Origin: Lycocorax pyrrhopterus obiensis
Taxonomy: Eukaryota > Chordata > Aves > Passeriformes > Paradisaeidae
Direction: 5' to 3'
DNA: 64,000 nucleotides
Assembly (NCBI GenBank): GCA_014706295.1
Contig: JACSVZ010000016.1
Coordinates: 2,132,168-2,196,167, forward strand
Made by a program: the position numbers and the translations under genes. Of this stretch, positions 52,831 to 63,620 are shown one piece after another. How positions within the stretch are numbered: the stretch's first letter is position 1; every line of letters starts with the position of its first letter. Below the pieces are notes generated by a model. The model saw nothing but the letters and a program-made list of their open reading frames with translations, was not told the DNA's origin and did not search any database.

Positions 52831-54447
52831 TCATTGCCAGAGAGCCTGGAGACAGAAGCTGCTGCTGATGCAGAGGATGTGGGTTTTCCCTCTCTCCCCC
52901 CCATTTTGTTTCTATTTCCCCTTCATAAGAAGAAAATATCTCTGAACGTGCACTTCAGAAGGATTTTTTCCCTCCTAGCTCCGAGCAACACTGGTGACAC
53001 CACTCACCAACTCGTTTCATGCCACAAGAGCCATCGCCGCCTGCGTGTCCTGCCTCCCTCAGCGCTCACTTCAGATGGCTCACAGACCATTTTTAATGTG
53101 TTCTGCCCATCACCACTTCACTGAGGACCAGGCTGGACTCTGGGGATGCTCTCAGAGCACCCCAGGCATGCCCAACTCAGCACCCCACACCTCAGAGGGG
53201 GAGCTCAGCCAGGGGTGTCCAGCAGATGAGAGAGAGGAGCAATCTCTGCTTCCAGGTCCAGCGCTCTCCCAGCTGCACTGGTCCTCCAAGGCCTTTTAGG
53301 GGCTGGGATCCTACAGGCAGGACCTGCTTCCCTGGTGGCCTGGGAGCAGATAAGGAAATTTGGCTTGCTCTTCTCCATCAGTAAGAGATGAACCCCCACA
53401 ATGGGCTGGCTCACATCCCAAAGAATGGGCTGAGCCCTTCCCAAACCCTCCATTCCACTCTCTTCCTGCCCTGTCCTCACCAGCTTGTGGGCCATGACTC
53501 GGTCTCCATAAAACTAGAACTGCTGGTGAGCACAGAGAGCACTGATGAAGCTTTCATTATATTTTTCTTTCCTGAGGTTTCTTTTCCTGGGCCAGATTCC
53601 AGCTGATAATGAATTTGGTATATTTAAACATCCAATAAACAAACAAAGTCTATTGTTTTTCCCCTTTGATTACGAGACTCTTCTCTTTGGCAGATCCTTT
53701 TATGTCTGCCTTTCCCTTTTGGAAGTATAAAATTAGATCAGGATTTCACTTTTCTTCTTTTATCAAGGCAAGACAGAGTTGCCTCTATGTTTTCCTCTGC
53801 TACTGAAGGCCAGCAAGTACCATGAAAAATCCCTCTTTGGGAAAGAGGGGTTTTGGATAAGAAATCATATTAAATATTTCCTACATTGGAGGTCTAAACC
53901 CCCTTCTGATGGCCACAAATATGGAGGTGTTTGTGTAAAGAGAAGACAGAAAGTGATGCATTTTTACTTGGCCCAGGAAAAGATGCTGGCAGCTTCCTGG
54001 GAATCGGGCAAATCCTGGCCAGTGGGGTGGAAGATTTCCAGACAGCATCCGAGGGAGTCTTTGGGGGAGTGACTCACAAAACCAGATTCATTTGCAGCTA
54101 CATCTTGACCAAAAACTGCAGAGAGGTGGCATGTGGAGGCATGAGGAGGCCAGGCATGTGTCAAACCCCCAGACTGAGTCATTTGCCTTAAAGCAACCCC
54201 AGCACCACTTTTGGGTGGGGTTTCTCTCCCCTGCCTTTGGACAGTGACAGTGTCAATAGCTGAGCTGGGGGGTCCAAACTCATGTTCCAGCCCACAGAGA
54301 TGAATGTTCCTTCATGGAGTTCAATTCATCCAACCGCCTTGGGATAGGATGGAAAGTGGCCCAGAAATGTCCTGTTCCCTCTGTAGGCTCCAGAACGAGC
54401 CTAAAAAAGAGTTCTGGTGTAAACAAGAGAAACCTGTTCACCTGTGA
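52831..54447. other. Unique non-coding DNA
   Basis: No supported exon or repeat. Short domain-free frames only. An AT-rich patch at 53560-53780 is unremarkable. Confidence 0.45.
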
Positions 54448-54688
54448 AGGCAGTGAGGGTTAGATGGGATATTGGGAAGGAACTCCTGGCTGTGAGGGAG
54501 GTGAGGCCCTGGCACAGGTTGCCCAGAGAAGCTGTGGCTGCCCCTGGGTCCCTGGAAGTGTCCAAGGCCAGGTTGGACGGGGCTTGGAGCAGCCTGGGAC
54601 AGTGGGAGGTGTCCCTGCCCGTGGAAGGGATGGAATGAGATAAGCTTAAAGATCCCTTCCAACCCAAACCGTTCCATGATTCCATGAC
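54448..54688 (+). mobile_element. CR1 LINE 3' fragment
   Basis: GATGGGATATTGGGAAGGAA, GGCCCTGGCACAGGTTGCCC, AGAAGCTGTGGCTGCCCCTG, GGCCAGGTTGGACGGGGCTT, then ATCCCTTCCAACCCAAACCG and TTCCATGATTCCATGACTG. Little diverged from its relatives at 45.7 and 62.3 kb. Confidence 0.93.
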
Positions 54689-55489
54689 TGTGGGCTTCTC
54701 AATGGGATGGTTACCAGGGTTAAAGGATCAGGGATACCTGTGGAGATATCCAAGCTCTCACCAGGGTGTCATTGCAGGGCAGCAGATGCCAGGGACAGCT
54801 GAAGCCAGAGGGACAGTGCAGGTTCCTGCATGCAGAGCCACCACTCCTCCAATCCCTGCTTGGTTCCCTTTCCTATGTTTTGGTGGGATACGGAGCACAC
54901 CAGGAGCTGTGTCTTGGAGGTGGCTTTGGAAGCAGAGCTGGGAGGGGACATGGGAAGGATACATGGAGCACACCCAGGGAAGACCAGGCACTCATAGAAT
55001 GTCTTTCCATGGCCGTAGCACTGTGGTGTGTACAATTCCACTTCTTAATTAAAACAAGAAGAAGGAAAAGCAGGAAGAATGGGTGTCATCCGCAGTGCTT
55101 CAGGATATTTGGTGTTTCCTTCCGTGCTACTTCAATTTACTCTTCCTCCATCCCACCTTGAGCCTCTGAGGGAGCTGAGGGCACAGAACTCGAGGATTGA
55201 GAGAGTCCTCCTGGCCTTCTGCAGCTTCACACACCCTCCTGCTCTTCTCCAGCATGTCGCTTTTCAGGGATACCGGCAGGAGAAAGGAGCAGGTAACAGA
55301 TGGGGAATGCCTTTCTGCTCCCTGCCATTGGAATGGGCTAAAATAAAGGAGCTGCTGTGTGATGCCAGGAGAAAGGAGATGGTATCTGCCCAGGTTATAC
55401 CCTGGATACTAAATCCAAATGCATTTCAACTAAGATCAGCTGCTTCAAAAAAAAAATGAAAGGGAAAAAAAGTTGATTTTCTTTGCAGC
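54689..55489. other. Unique non-coding DNA
   Basis: Single-copy sequence; a poly-A run lies at 55447-55456. No gene supported. Confidence 0.45.
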
Positions 55490-55990
55490 TCTTGGAAGTG
55501 AATCTATTTGGTGTCAGGCTGAAAGAAGACAGCGTGTAAGTAACTGAGAAAGTGTTTACTCAGTGAATTAGTTCAGCTTTCATTGTGCACAGAGGATTAT
55601 GGCCTCAGCAGTGGATGAGCTCCATTTCAGGCTGGAGTAGCTCACTTAGCTACCTCCAGGGCAGGACTAATTATCATAGGACTTAGGCCATTAAAGGGCT
55701 TTAACTACCAGTGCTCTCTCCCAGGTCTGGATTAACTCTTTGCCTGGAGCAAACCGCCCTGATAACCATTCAGCCTAATGGTCTGCTTTGATTTCTCTGC
55801 CCCCTCTGCCCACCCCTTTCGCCTTTAAACTTTGTATTATTGTCAGATCTGGAACAATAGCTGGGAATATTAAAACCATTGCTGCAAAATGGCAAAGGGG
55901 GCTTTGTTGCAGAATTTTTTTCCCCCTCTTTTGCTTTACCATTGCTAAGGCAATTTTAGGAAATACCATCTTGCACGACAGAGAGCCCTT
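55490..55990. promoter_or_regulatory. Strong candidate conserved non-coding block
   Basis: About 500 bp of even, CR1-free sequence: GTGAATTAGTTCAGC, CTTTCATTGTGCAC (SOX-type), GGACTAATTATCATAGG, GGCCATTAAAGGGC, CTGGATTAACTC, CCTAATGGTC, AACAATAG (55853-55860, strong SOX core), GAATATTAAAACC and TTTACCATTGC. Direct repeats of CTAATTA/ATTAA cores throughout. It runs up to the MIR-like relic at 56178, so the two may form one element. Confidence 0.47.
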
Positions 55991-56177
55991 ACCTGACTCA
56001 GGTGGATTAACAGGCGCTGCTCAAAACGCAGGACCCCCAAGGGAAAACCCTGAAATGCCCACAGAGCCCAGTTCTGTCTTACTCTGTTGTCTCCATGCCA
56101 ATAATTGTGGCGGAAGGCACTCTGCATAGAAATAGCAAAAGACTGTTGTGCCCCCAGGCATGAAATAGCCACGATGA

Positions 56178-56275
56178 GAGCAGAGTTATTACCCCGCTTC
56201 ACAGGAGAAGAGCTGGGGTGCAGGAGGTTTAAATGTTTTGCCCAAGGTAACAGACGGAGAACGTGGCGGCGACTG
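56178..56275 (-). mobile_element. MIR-like ancient SINE fragment
   Basis: Plus-strand GTTATTACCCCGCTTCACAG, GTGCAGGAGGTTTAAATG, TTTTGCCCAAGGTAACAGAC and AACGTGGCGGCGAC align, in order and spacing, to the reverse complement of the MIR consensus: TTATTATCCCCATTTTACAG, GAGAGGTTAAGT, ACTTGCCCAAGGTCACACAG, AAGTGGCAGAGC (consensus from memory). It covers the CORE and part of the tRNA-related side. MIR-type elements are known in amniotes beyond mammals. Flanks show the same AT-rich, motif-bearing texture as nearby candidate enhancers. Confidence 0.65.
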
Positions 56276-56493
56276 CTCCCTATCATTAAAAATATATTTG
56301 AAGAATTATCTCGTGATCCCTCTTCAACATCAGCATTCCCAGCTTTTCTGGCAGTGTAGCAGCACATCTGGGTGGTTCTCAGGCTGGAAGAGGTGACTGA
56401 AGGAGGTTCAAGTCAAGACTACAAAACCAGATGCACCTCTTCCAGTACAAACCCTCAGGAGGGCATCAAAGGAGTCCAAAGGAAACCAAAATA

Positions 56494-56570
56494 GGTGGTT
56501 CTTCACACAAAATGGGTGGTTCTTCACACAAAATGGGTGGTTCTTCATGCAAAATAGGTGCTTCTTCCCA
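56494..56570. repeat. 21 bp tandem repeat, about 3.5 copies
   Basis: Unit GGTGGTTCTTCACACAAAATG at 56494, 56515 and 56536, with a partial, diverged copy at 56557. The first two units are identical, so expansion may be recent. Confidence 0.92.
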
Positions 56571-57224
56571 CCACAGAGCTGGGCAGCACCCCGGTTGTGC
56601 TGAAGGTTTGTGGGTTCCGAGCTGTGGAAGAAAAATCCCTCTTTAAAGCTTGTACAGAAGCGCAGGGTGGGTGGAACCCTGGTCTGCTGCTGTGTTCACA
56701 CCCACAGCCATGAGGCTGCAGAGGTCCTCCACCTCCGTGTCCGTGTCCCCTGGCACAACCCTTAGGCCATGGGAGATAGGAATTCTTGGCACCATTTGAT
56801 GGTGGAAATGCTGGCAGCTGAAACACCTCTTCAGCTGAAGAGGCAGTTGAAATGTTGAAATACCTCTTCATCCCAAGAGGAGCATCCTTAAGAGAGTTTT
56901 TCCTCTCCACCTTTCAGTTTTTTATTCCAGGAAATACCATTTAATGCCAACCACTATGCTGAGTATGGCCAACACAGCAACCATTTGCAGTGGTCTTATG
57001 TGAATGACTCAGGTGCTCCGGAAAGACCATTTGTCCAGTCAAAACCCATAAAATCCATGAGAGCACAGATTAAAAGCAGAAACATAAATTGGTGTTCCTC
57101 AATGTGCTTCTGTCCTTCACAAATACATAAATAAAAGAGATATTTCAGCGAAACAATAGATCAAAATGGATCTGATTTTTGTGGCACTTCTCTTCCTGTT
57201 GTTACCAAATTATCTACTCAGAAA
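56571..57224. other. Unique non-coding DNA
   Basis: No supported feature. The part 57020-57220 is AT-rich without a clear motif cluster. Confidence 0.45.
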
Positions 57225-57360
57225 CAAAAAATCATGAAATGGCTTGGGTTGGAAAAGACCTTAAAGATCATGCAGTTCCACCCTCCGGCCATGGCAGGGA
57301 CACCTTCCACCTTCCACTATCCCAGGTTGCTCCAAGCCCCATCCAGCGTGGCCAGGTGTT
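57225..57360 (-). mobile_element. CR1 LINE 3' fragment
   Basis: AAAAAATCATGAAATGGCTT, GGGTTGGAAAAGACCTTAAA, GGCAGGGACACCTTCCACC, TATCCCAGGTTGCTCCAAGC. Reversed CR1 3' end with a small internal duplication (CACCTTCCACCTTCCAC). Confidence 0.92.
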
Positions 57361-60107
57361 GCACATGCGCTGATCTCACCACAGAATGGTCTTAGATGGG
57401 TGGCAGATGCTCAGTTTCATGTGTTCACAACCTTCTGCGTCTCGTGGAGCTTCCACGAGTGTAAGGATGAGCACAGGCTCAAAAAGCCAGGACGGACATT
57501 AAGCAAAGCCCAAACCAGGATGGCTGGGTCGGGATCAGGGAGCTCTGCACAGATTAAGCCAACTCAGGTTATCTCAACAAAGCCAGGCGCCTGCAGCCGG
57601 GTCTTCCTGAAGGCCTTGAACCCTATGAGAGCCCAGGGACCATCTCTGGCATGCAGAGCCTGGCCCCTCCACAGGGTTCCCAAACACCTTCTCCTTGCTG
57701 GAATTCTGGGAGCACACAGCATTTGAAAGCAGTGCCCGTCCAGCAAGGGGTGTTTCTTCCTCCTTTGATGCTTCTCCCCATGGCTTTGTTCACATCTTTT
57801 CTTGGATGACTCAGTTCTTCATTCAATAGCCCAGCTGACAGCTTTCACAGCGTTCCTCAGAGCTCTGAAGCCTCTTGCAGATGGTCAAAAGATGCCAAAA
57901 TTGTGTTCTGCTGCTTCGTCTATATGGAAATTGTCTCATTTCTGCCTCCCTCTGATCTCTTACTCTGAGGATAATGGGGTTTAGTACTTTCCCTTCTTGC
58001 CCCTGCTGCAGGTGTGAACTGGAATAGAAGACAAACTGCTTATTGGAGTGCAAGTTATTTGTTGTTTGCAGATGAACAGAGCTGCCTTTCATTTCCTGTG
58101 ATTCCAAGTATTAAATTCCTTCTCCTCGTCATTTACCCATTGCTTGACATCTTCTGCTTTCAACTCGTTCATTCCCCATCACATCTGTGAGCCTGCATGG
58201 TGAAGCCCATCAGGAAAAACACAACTGAGGCCACTCACTGAGGAAAAAGAGAGGCAGGTAATTGTGGAACAGCAAGCAGAGACCTTTGAAGAAAAGGCAA
58301 TTCCTCAGAGGAAAATTAGACCAGCTAAGGATTTCCTCTCTCGGTACCAAGAGTGCTTCTAGCCTGGCTGAAACATCTGCTTATGGAATCCACCAAGAAA
58401 GCCCCTAAAATAAAAATCAGGACTGGAAGCATGTAGGAACAAGCAAATCTGCTTGACAGAGCTGAGCACTGTTCACTTGCTGAGGCAGCAGCTCCTCTTG
58501 CTCAGTGTTCGCTCAGCACCACAGGACCCTGACCTGCCGTGTAGCAGACAGGGATAACTGCAGTGAGACAAGAACCCCAGAGCTGGGGCCAGGCAGGGAA
58601 AGCACCTTCTGGTGCCTCCTTCTCACATTTATCAAACGCAGGTTTCCCACCTTCCAGTGAAACTGCAATTAACTTGTAAATGTATGCTACGCAATTAATT
58701 TCCCACCAGCTGCTGCTCTGCAGCCGAGAGGAAATCTGTCAGGGAGACACCCACACGAACTGTGGTGTGGCCCTTGCCACAAGTTCTGCCCTGACACAAA
58801 AAAACCCTATTAAACTAACAAGGCCAACCCACCTTACACAGGGAGAGCCCAAGGACTAGAGGGATTGCAGTCCCACTTGGAGATGCTCCATCCAAAACAG
58901 AGGAACAGGAATTGAACTCTACAGCCAGGTCAGCTGTAGTGCAGCTCTGGGCTGGGTTGGAACTAAAACAGTGCGTGAAAGCTCAGGTGTGTGTCCGTAC
59001 TGGGAGGAGATGCTCCCCATTTCGGAGAGAGAACCAGCTTCCCACAGTCAGGTGCACTTGGCTCCCAGCCCAAGCTGCTTCTAGGTCTCTTCCCCCAGTT
59101 TGGAGAGTAGACAGACCGGGAGTCCTGATGAGGGTCCCACTCACCCTGAAGACACATGTAAGTTCTCTAGAATGCAGCAAAAAACGTCCACAAGACAGCT
59201 TGAACCTCGTTCCACATAGGCTGTGGATTAGGCTGTGGATTGGGACAGATTTACCTTTCTTCTCCCATGGTATTTGTCACATTCCAGCAGGATGCCCCAT
59301 CCTTTTGCTACCATCCAGGTGTGCCCTGTCATCTGAGCCAGGATGTGGCTGTAGCTACAGCCGGCACCTGCCTGCAGTGCCCTGCTCTGAACCACCGTGA
59401 CACCCCAATCACATGCCAGGCTCACCTGCTTGCCAGATTTTACTCCCCTGCTGTCTTCCCCTCCTAGTAACCACCAGGACATGCTTTGTTCCCATCTCCA
59501 GCAGGACTTTTATATTACACTCAAAAACCTCTCTGATTTAAGTGTTCTTGCATGGCCACTCTGGGATCTGCTGCAATGGCATCCATTAAATCCCTAACAC
59601 ATTCCAGGGCTGCAGCCAAAAGCCTGTATGAGGTGGATGACGGCTCTGAGTGAGTGGGACCACGAGGTTTTTGGGGTTTATATATTCTGCTCTGTGGTAG
59701 GAGATAACAAGTTTGCCACCAAGAAATTGTGAACAGGCGCAGCTCTTGATGGCGAGGGAGAGAAGTTCAGGCTGCAGATGCAGAAGGCTTTAGTCATGGT
59801 GGAAAGGAGCTGAATACATCATCTGCTCGGGGATGGGCTTTTCTGAAGGCTCTACAGAAGACAGAGAAAATTCACTTGAAACAGAGCAACACTGGCTGGG
59901 GACGGAAAACAGCTGCTCTGGAAAAAGGAAATCACCCATTCCCCACACGCACAATGGCACGTTGGGGGAGAGCAGCTAATCTTGGAGCAGAGCACAGAAC
60001 TCGGCGCTGGAAGGAGATAACAAAGACCAGGGGCTCTTGTGTTCCGGGTCAGCTGCTGGGCCCAGCTTTGCGTCTTCTCGGCAGACACAACAGGCCCTGC
60101 CGCACAA
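57361..60107. other. Unique non-coding DNA, one candidate block
   Basis: A patch at 58640-58750 (GCAATTAACTTG, GCTACGCAATTAATTTCCC) has paired AATTAA homeodomain cores and may be regulatory. The remaining 2.6 kb shows no gene, CR1 copy or tandem repeat. Confidence 0.42.
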
Positions 60108-60208
60108 TGTCACTGTGCCTGCCAGAGATAAGCTCCGGCATGAAAAGCAGCTGGCTGAAGCTCAAGCCAGGCAAGATGGAAGTGATGCTTCTAGGAGAAA
60201 AAAAATGA
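60108..60208 (+). mobile_element. Ancient LINE reverse transcriptase relic
   Basis: Plus-strand translation reads CLPEISSGMKSSWLKLKPGK then MEVMLLGEKK. This matches the RT segment of L2/CR1-L3-type LINEs that runs C-----I--WM--N-LKLNP-KTE-LL-G. The match covers only about 30 residues; flanks are too decayed to align by eye. No 3' tail of the young CR1 type is present, so it is an old insertion, older than the CR1 copies around it. Confidence 0.6.
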
Positions 60209-60999
60209 GTGATTCAGGCATTTCCTGAGAAACGCTGAAGCTCTTGTCCACATTGCGCGGGGAGGACACCAGTGCACCGAGACTGCACTTGCTCCTTAAG
60301 GCTCAGTCTGTGGTAGTCACAAGCATCCTCTGGGCACCTGGGGCCCTCTCCTGCTTTTCCCTTTCTTTCTGTGAACCCTGGCAAGGCACAGGACTTCATC
60401 AAATCAGGTCTGAATGCCTCTGCTCCAAGATGTGGCTGGCACCACCAGATTGAGGTGAGTTACAGAAAACAGAGGATGCCCATGAGCTGGAGCAGATTTC
60501 CTCTCCTTACCCAGCCAGGAACCAGCTTTTGGGCACAGAACTTTCAATACATCTGGAAGGGCCAAGGAGACTGACTGTGATGGGTGGAATAGCAGGAATA
60601 TTGGAAATTCAGTGAAGGAGATGTTCCCTTTGTTTTGATCCAAGAGCTACTATTATCAACAGAGAAAGATGTTATATCCTGATGATAAAGAATTAATGAA
60701 TTGTGTTTTCCTCTGGGTTTAAACTCTTCCACCCCTTCCACAATGACCACGGGTCTCAAAATAACTTCACACTCTACTCCCCTGTTTTCTTCTCCCTGCT
60801 TTACAAGCCCCCTTTGGAAGCCAAGTAAAAGCAGAGAGGCACAAGCTGATTATCAAATAACCTGCTTGCCAGGGTGAGAGATAGCTGGATAAATAGTGGA
60901 GAAGTCACCTCTTAACTCTAAATGCAAGAGTTAATTCAGGTGACCTGCCCCCACTGATTAAAGCAGTTTCCAGAGAGTAAAAGGCAAGAAGATGCCCCA
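60209..60999. other. Unique non-coding DNA
   Basis: Possibly includes more of the decayed LINE at the left end. No gene supported. Confidence 0.4.
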
Positions 61000-61146
61000 T
61001 CCCTGGAAGTGTCCAAGGCCAGGCTGGACAGGGCTTGCAGCAACCTGGGATAGTGGAAGGTGTCCCTGTTCCATGGGAGTGGAACTGGGTGAGCTTTAAG
61101 GTTCCTTCCAACCCAAACTATCCTGAGAACCCATGATTCTATGATC
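61000..61146 (+). mobile_element. CR1 LINE 3' fragment
   Basis: CCATCCCTGGAAGTGTCCAA, CCAGGCTGGACAGGGCTTGC, AGCAACCTGGGATAGTGGAA, TTAAGGTTCCTTCCAACCCA and CCCATGATTCTATGATC, with intact tail octamers. Confidence 0.93.
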
Positions 61147-61651
61147 GGATGTCTCTCTGGCAGCTCCAAAAAACCCAAATGCCCCCAAGGACACTTTTCC
61201 TCCTAATGCCTGGTGACAGAAAGATTTTCGTGCCCTGGAGCAGGAAGGTTTCTGTCTCTTCCCCAGTGCTGGATGTTTTGTTTAAAATTCAGAGCATTGA
61301 AACTTCCAAAATAGCATCTGCATTCCCCTCCAGTGGATGCCTCAGCAGCTGGGATCTGCTGACTCTGGAGCTTTAGCAGCTACACTTTACACAGGAATTA
61401 CACCAGGGTGGAAGAGCTCATGCAGAGGCAGCTGAGTGCTTGTGCCTCCTTCCAACAGGAGCAGGGAGGGGAAGAACGTTGAGTGACCAGGTTGTCCCTC
61501 CCCTGGGACACACCATGTTCACACAAGTCCTCGGACCTTGATGTCCTCATAGAGTCCTCAACACCAGACCAGGGTGTTGAGGAGTTGTCCCTGTGCCCCC
61601 TCACCGTGCTCACTGAGCAAGCTTTAATTTAGTACCTGCTCTACTGAGATG
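61147..61651. other. Unique non-coding DNA
   Basis: Single-copy spacer between CR1 ends. No gene supported. Confidence 0.45.
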
Positions 61652-61736
61652 TGTTGGGCTGTTTGATGGTTGGACTTGTTGACCTTGGAGGTCTCTTCCT
61701 GCCTTAATGATTCCATGGTTTATAATTCTATGTGGA
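61652..61736 (+). mobile_element. CR1 LINE extreme 3' end, other subfamily
   Basis: GTTGGGCTGTTTGATGGTTG, GACTTGTTGACCTTGGAGGT, CTCTTCCTGCCTTAATGATT and TATAATTCTATG correspond to the CR1 type ending GGTTGGACTTGATGATC, GAGGTCTTTTCC, TTAATGATTCTATG. Confidence 0.82.
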
Positions 61737-62004
61737 GGCATCTGCCAGGATTAGAGGTTGCCACAACCAGTCGTGGTGGCACCAGAGAAAAGCAGTTTCA
61801 GCTCCTGCTCCGAGGCAGGATGGGCAGTTGGATGTCCCTCCTGCCCTGGTTGGATGCACGCCATGCTGGGAGAAGGGCACCAGCAAGTGCTTGTGGGGAG
61901 GAACCTGTGTCCTGAAAGGACAACTGCTGCTCTGTGGCTTGATCCAGACCCATGGAAAGTCCTTCTAGTCCTTGGAAATTCCTACGTATTTCTTTCCAAG
62001 ACCT
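61737..62004. other. Unique non-coding DNA
   Basis: Short spacer between CR1 copies with no supported feature. Confidence 0.45.
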
Positions 62005-62512
62005 GCAGAGCTGCCCCAGCCCTGGGGCCTGGCACAGGGAGGACGTGGAGCTGCTGGAGAGAGCCCAGAGGAGGCACCAGGATGAGCAGAGGGATGGAGC
62101 AGCTCTGCTGGCAGGAAAGGCTGGGAGAGCTGGGATTGTTCAGCCTGGAGAGGAGAAGCTCTGGGGTGACCTCATTGAGGCCTTCCAGGAACTGAAGTAG
62201 CTGAAAAAAAGATGGAAACTGTTTCCAAGGGGCTGGAGTGCCAGGCCAAGGAGCAATGGCTTCCCACTGCCAGAGGGCTGGGATAGATGGGATATTGGGA
62301 AGAAATTGTTCCCTGTGAGGGTGGGGAGGCCCTGGCACAGGGTGCCCAGAGAAGCTGTGGCTGCCCCTGGATCCCTGGAAGTGCCCAAGGCCAGGTTGGA
62401 CGGGGCTTGGAGCAACCTCGGATAGTGGAAGGAGTCCCTGCCCATGGCAGGGGTGGAACTGGAATCTTTAATGTCCCTTCCAACCCAAACCGTTCCATGA
62501 TTCCATGATTCT
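62005..62512 (+). mobile_element. CR1 LINE 3' fragment, about 510 bp
   Basis: Starts in CR1 ORF2: translation shows DVELLERAQRR and, after a frameshift, RLGELGLFSLERR, matching the end of the CR1 ORF2 protein. It then runs through GGGATATTGGGAAGAAATTG, GGCCCTGGCACAGGGTGCCC and ends CCCTTCCAACCCAAACCGTT, CCATGATTCCATGATTCTG. The ORF2 relic is frameshifted and 5'-truncated; no active element remains. Confidence 0.94.
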
Positions 62513-62995
62513 GCTGACCAAAAACGTTCTCAGACCCTTCTCCTGCCTGTCCTCTGTTGCTGCTCCTGGCTGTGTCCCCTCATAGAGTTAGTGGCTGGTG
62601 GATCTGGGACACGTTTCCAAAAGTTGGGCTGCCAGGTGCTCTGCCTGTAGAAGTTTGATCTCTAACTTGCAGGAACCTCTCCCTCCTCTTCCGCTGCGCA
62701 CATTCCACTCCTTGGAAGTGCACAAAGAAAATTCAAGCGTTTTACAGAAAGAGAAATGTGCTCTCATGGATATGTATAAAATTGGCCAAGTCTTTGCAGG
62801 GAAACTGTGTGTTTCCTCCTCTTTGGACTTGCTCCTTCCTCCTCTTAACACGTGGAACAAATGTCTCCTTTGGAGCATGATGGGGTAACTTGGAGAGGTC
62901 GGCAGAATTGCTACGCATGGACCCTGGGCTGGTTTTATTTTTCTATTGAACCTTGATGGAAACGCATGCACAGCAAGTCAGGGCCTGTCCCTTTT
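62513..62995. other. Unique non-coding DNA
   Basis: No supported feature. Confidence 0.45.
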
Positions 62996-62997
62996 CC

Positions 62998-63047
62998 TTT
63001 CTCCTTTCTCTCTCCCTCTCTCTCTCTCTCTTTTTTTTTTTTTTTAT
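62998..63047. repeat. (CT)n plus poly-T pyrimidine tract
   Basis: CTTTCTCCTTTCTCTCTCCC leads into (CT)n and then poly-T. It borders the candidate block to its right. Confidence 0.85.
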
Positions 63048-63620
63048 TTCTTCCAGGAGTGCTGATGATAAGAAAAGCAATGTCTAAATCTTCTTAATGG
63101 TGTTTATGCAAGCAGTTTTGCTTAGCTGCAGTCCCTGCCACCCCCTCCCCCGTCCACCCTCCCCTCCCATCTCCCTGCTAATATCGCTGCTTCATTCCTT
63201 TCCCTGTTGGCTATTACTATGGACTACAGCGAATCTAAAACTAAATAATCCCCTTAGTGTCAAGTTTTCTGGGCTGAGCAAATAAATCTAACCAAATGCA
63301 TTATCTAGGTAGAGGAGGCTGTTGTAAGGGGGAAAAAAGATAAAGGCTATTTTACTTTAAGGCAAAGAGTAAAACCATCATTTTTCATTCACATTGGACT
63401 TTTAAAGTTTTTTTTTTTAATTTTATTTCAACTTTCCTGTTCAATCCTTTTCTTTTTCCATTGTAATTAAAAAAAAATAAAGAAATGCGGCAAAGCCTCT
63501 GATTTCAAGCATTAAATAGAGGGAGAAAGACCTCAGATAAGGTGCCATTCAAATCCCCCTCTCAGACGGGTAATTCTGATCAGGCAGTAAAGTGGTCTAA
63601 ATAAATAAACCCTTCCCCAC
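63048..63620. promoter_or_regulatory. Candidate conserved non-coding block
   Basis: AT-rich unique sequence: GTGCTGATGATAAG, CTTCTTAATGGTG, GCTAATATCGCTGC, GGCTATTACTATGG, CTAAATAATCCCC, CAAATGCATTATC, GATAAAGGC, CATTGTAATTA (63459-63469, SOX core joined to a homeodomain core), GCATTAAATAG and GGTAATTCTGATC. Dense cores over about 570 bp and no CR1. Enhancer role inferred. Confidence 0.42.
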
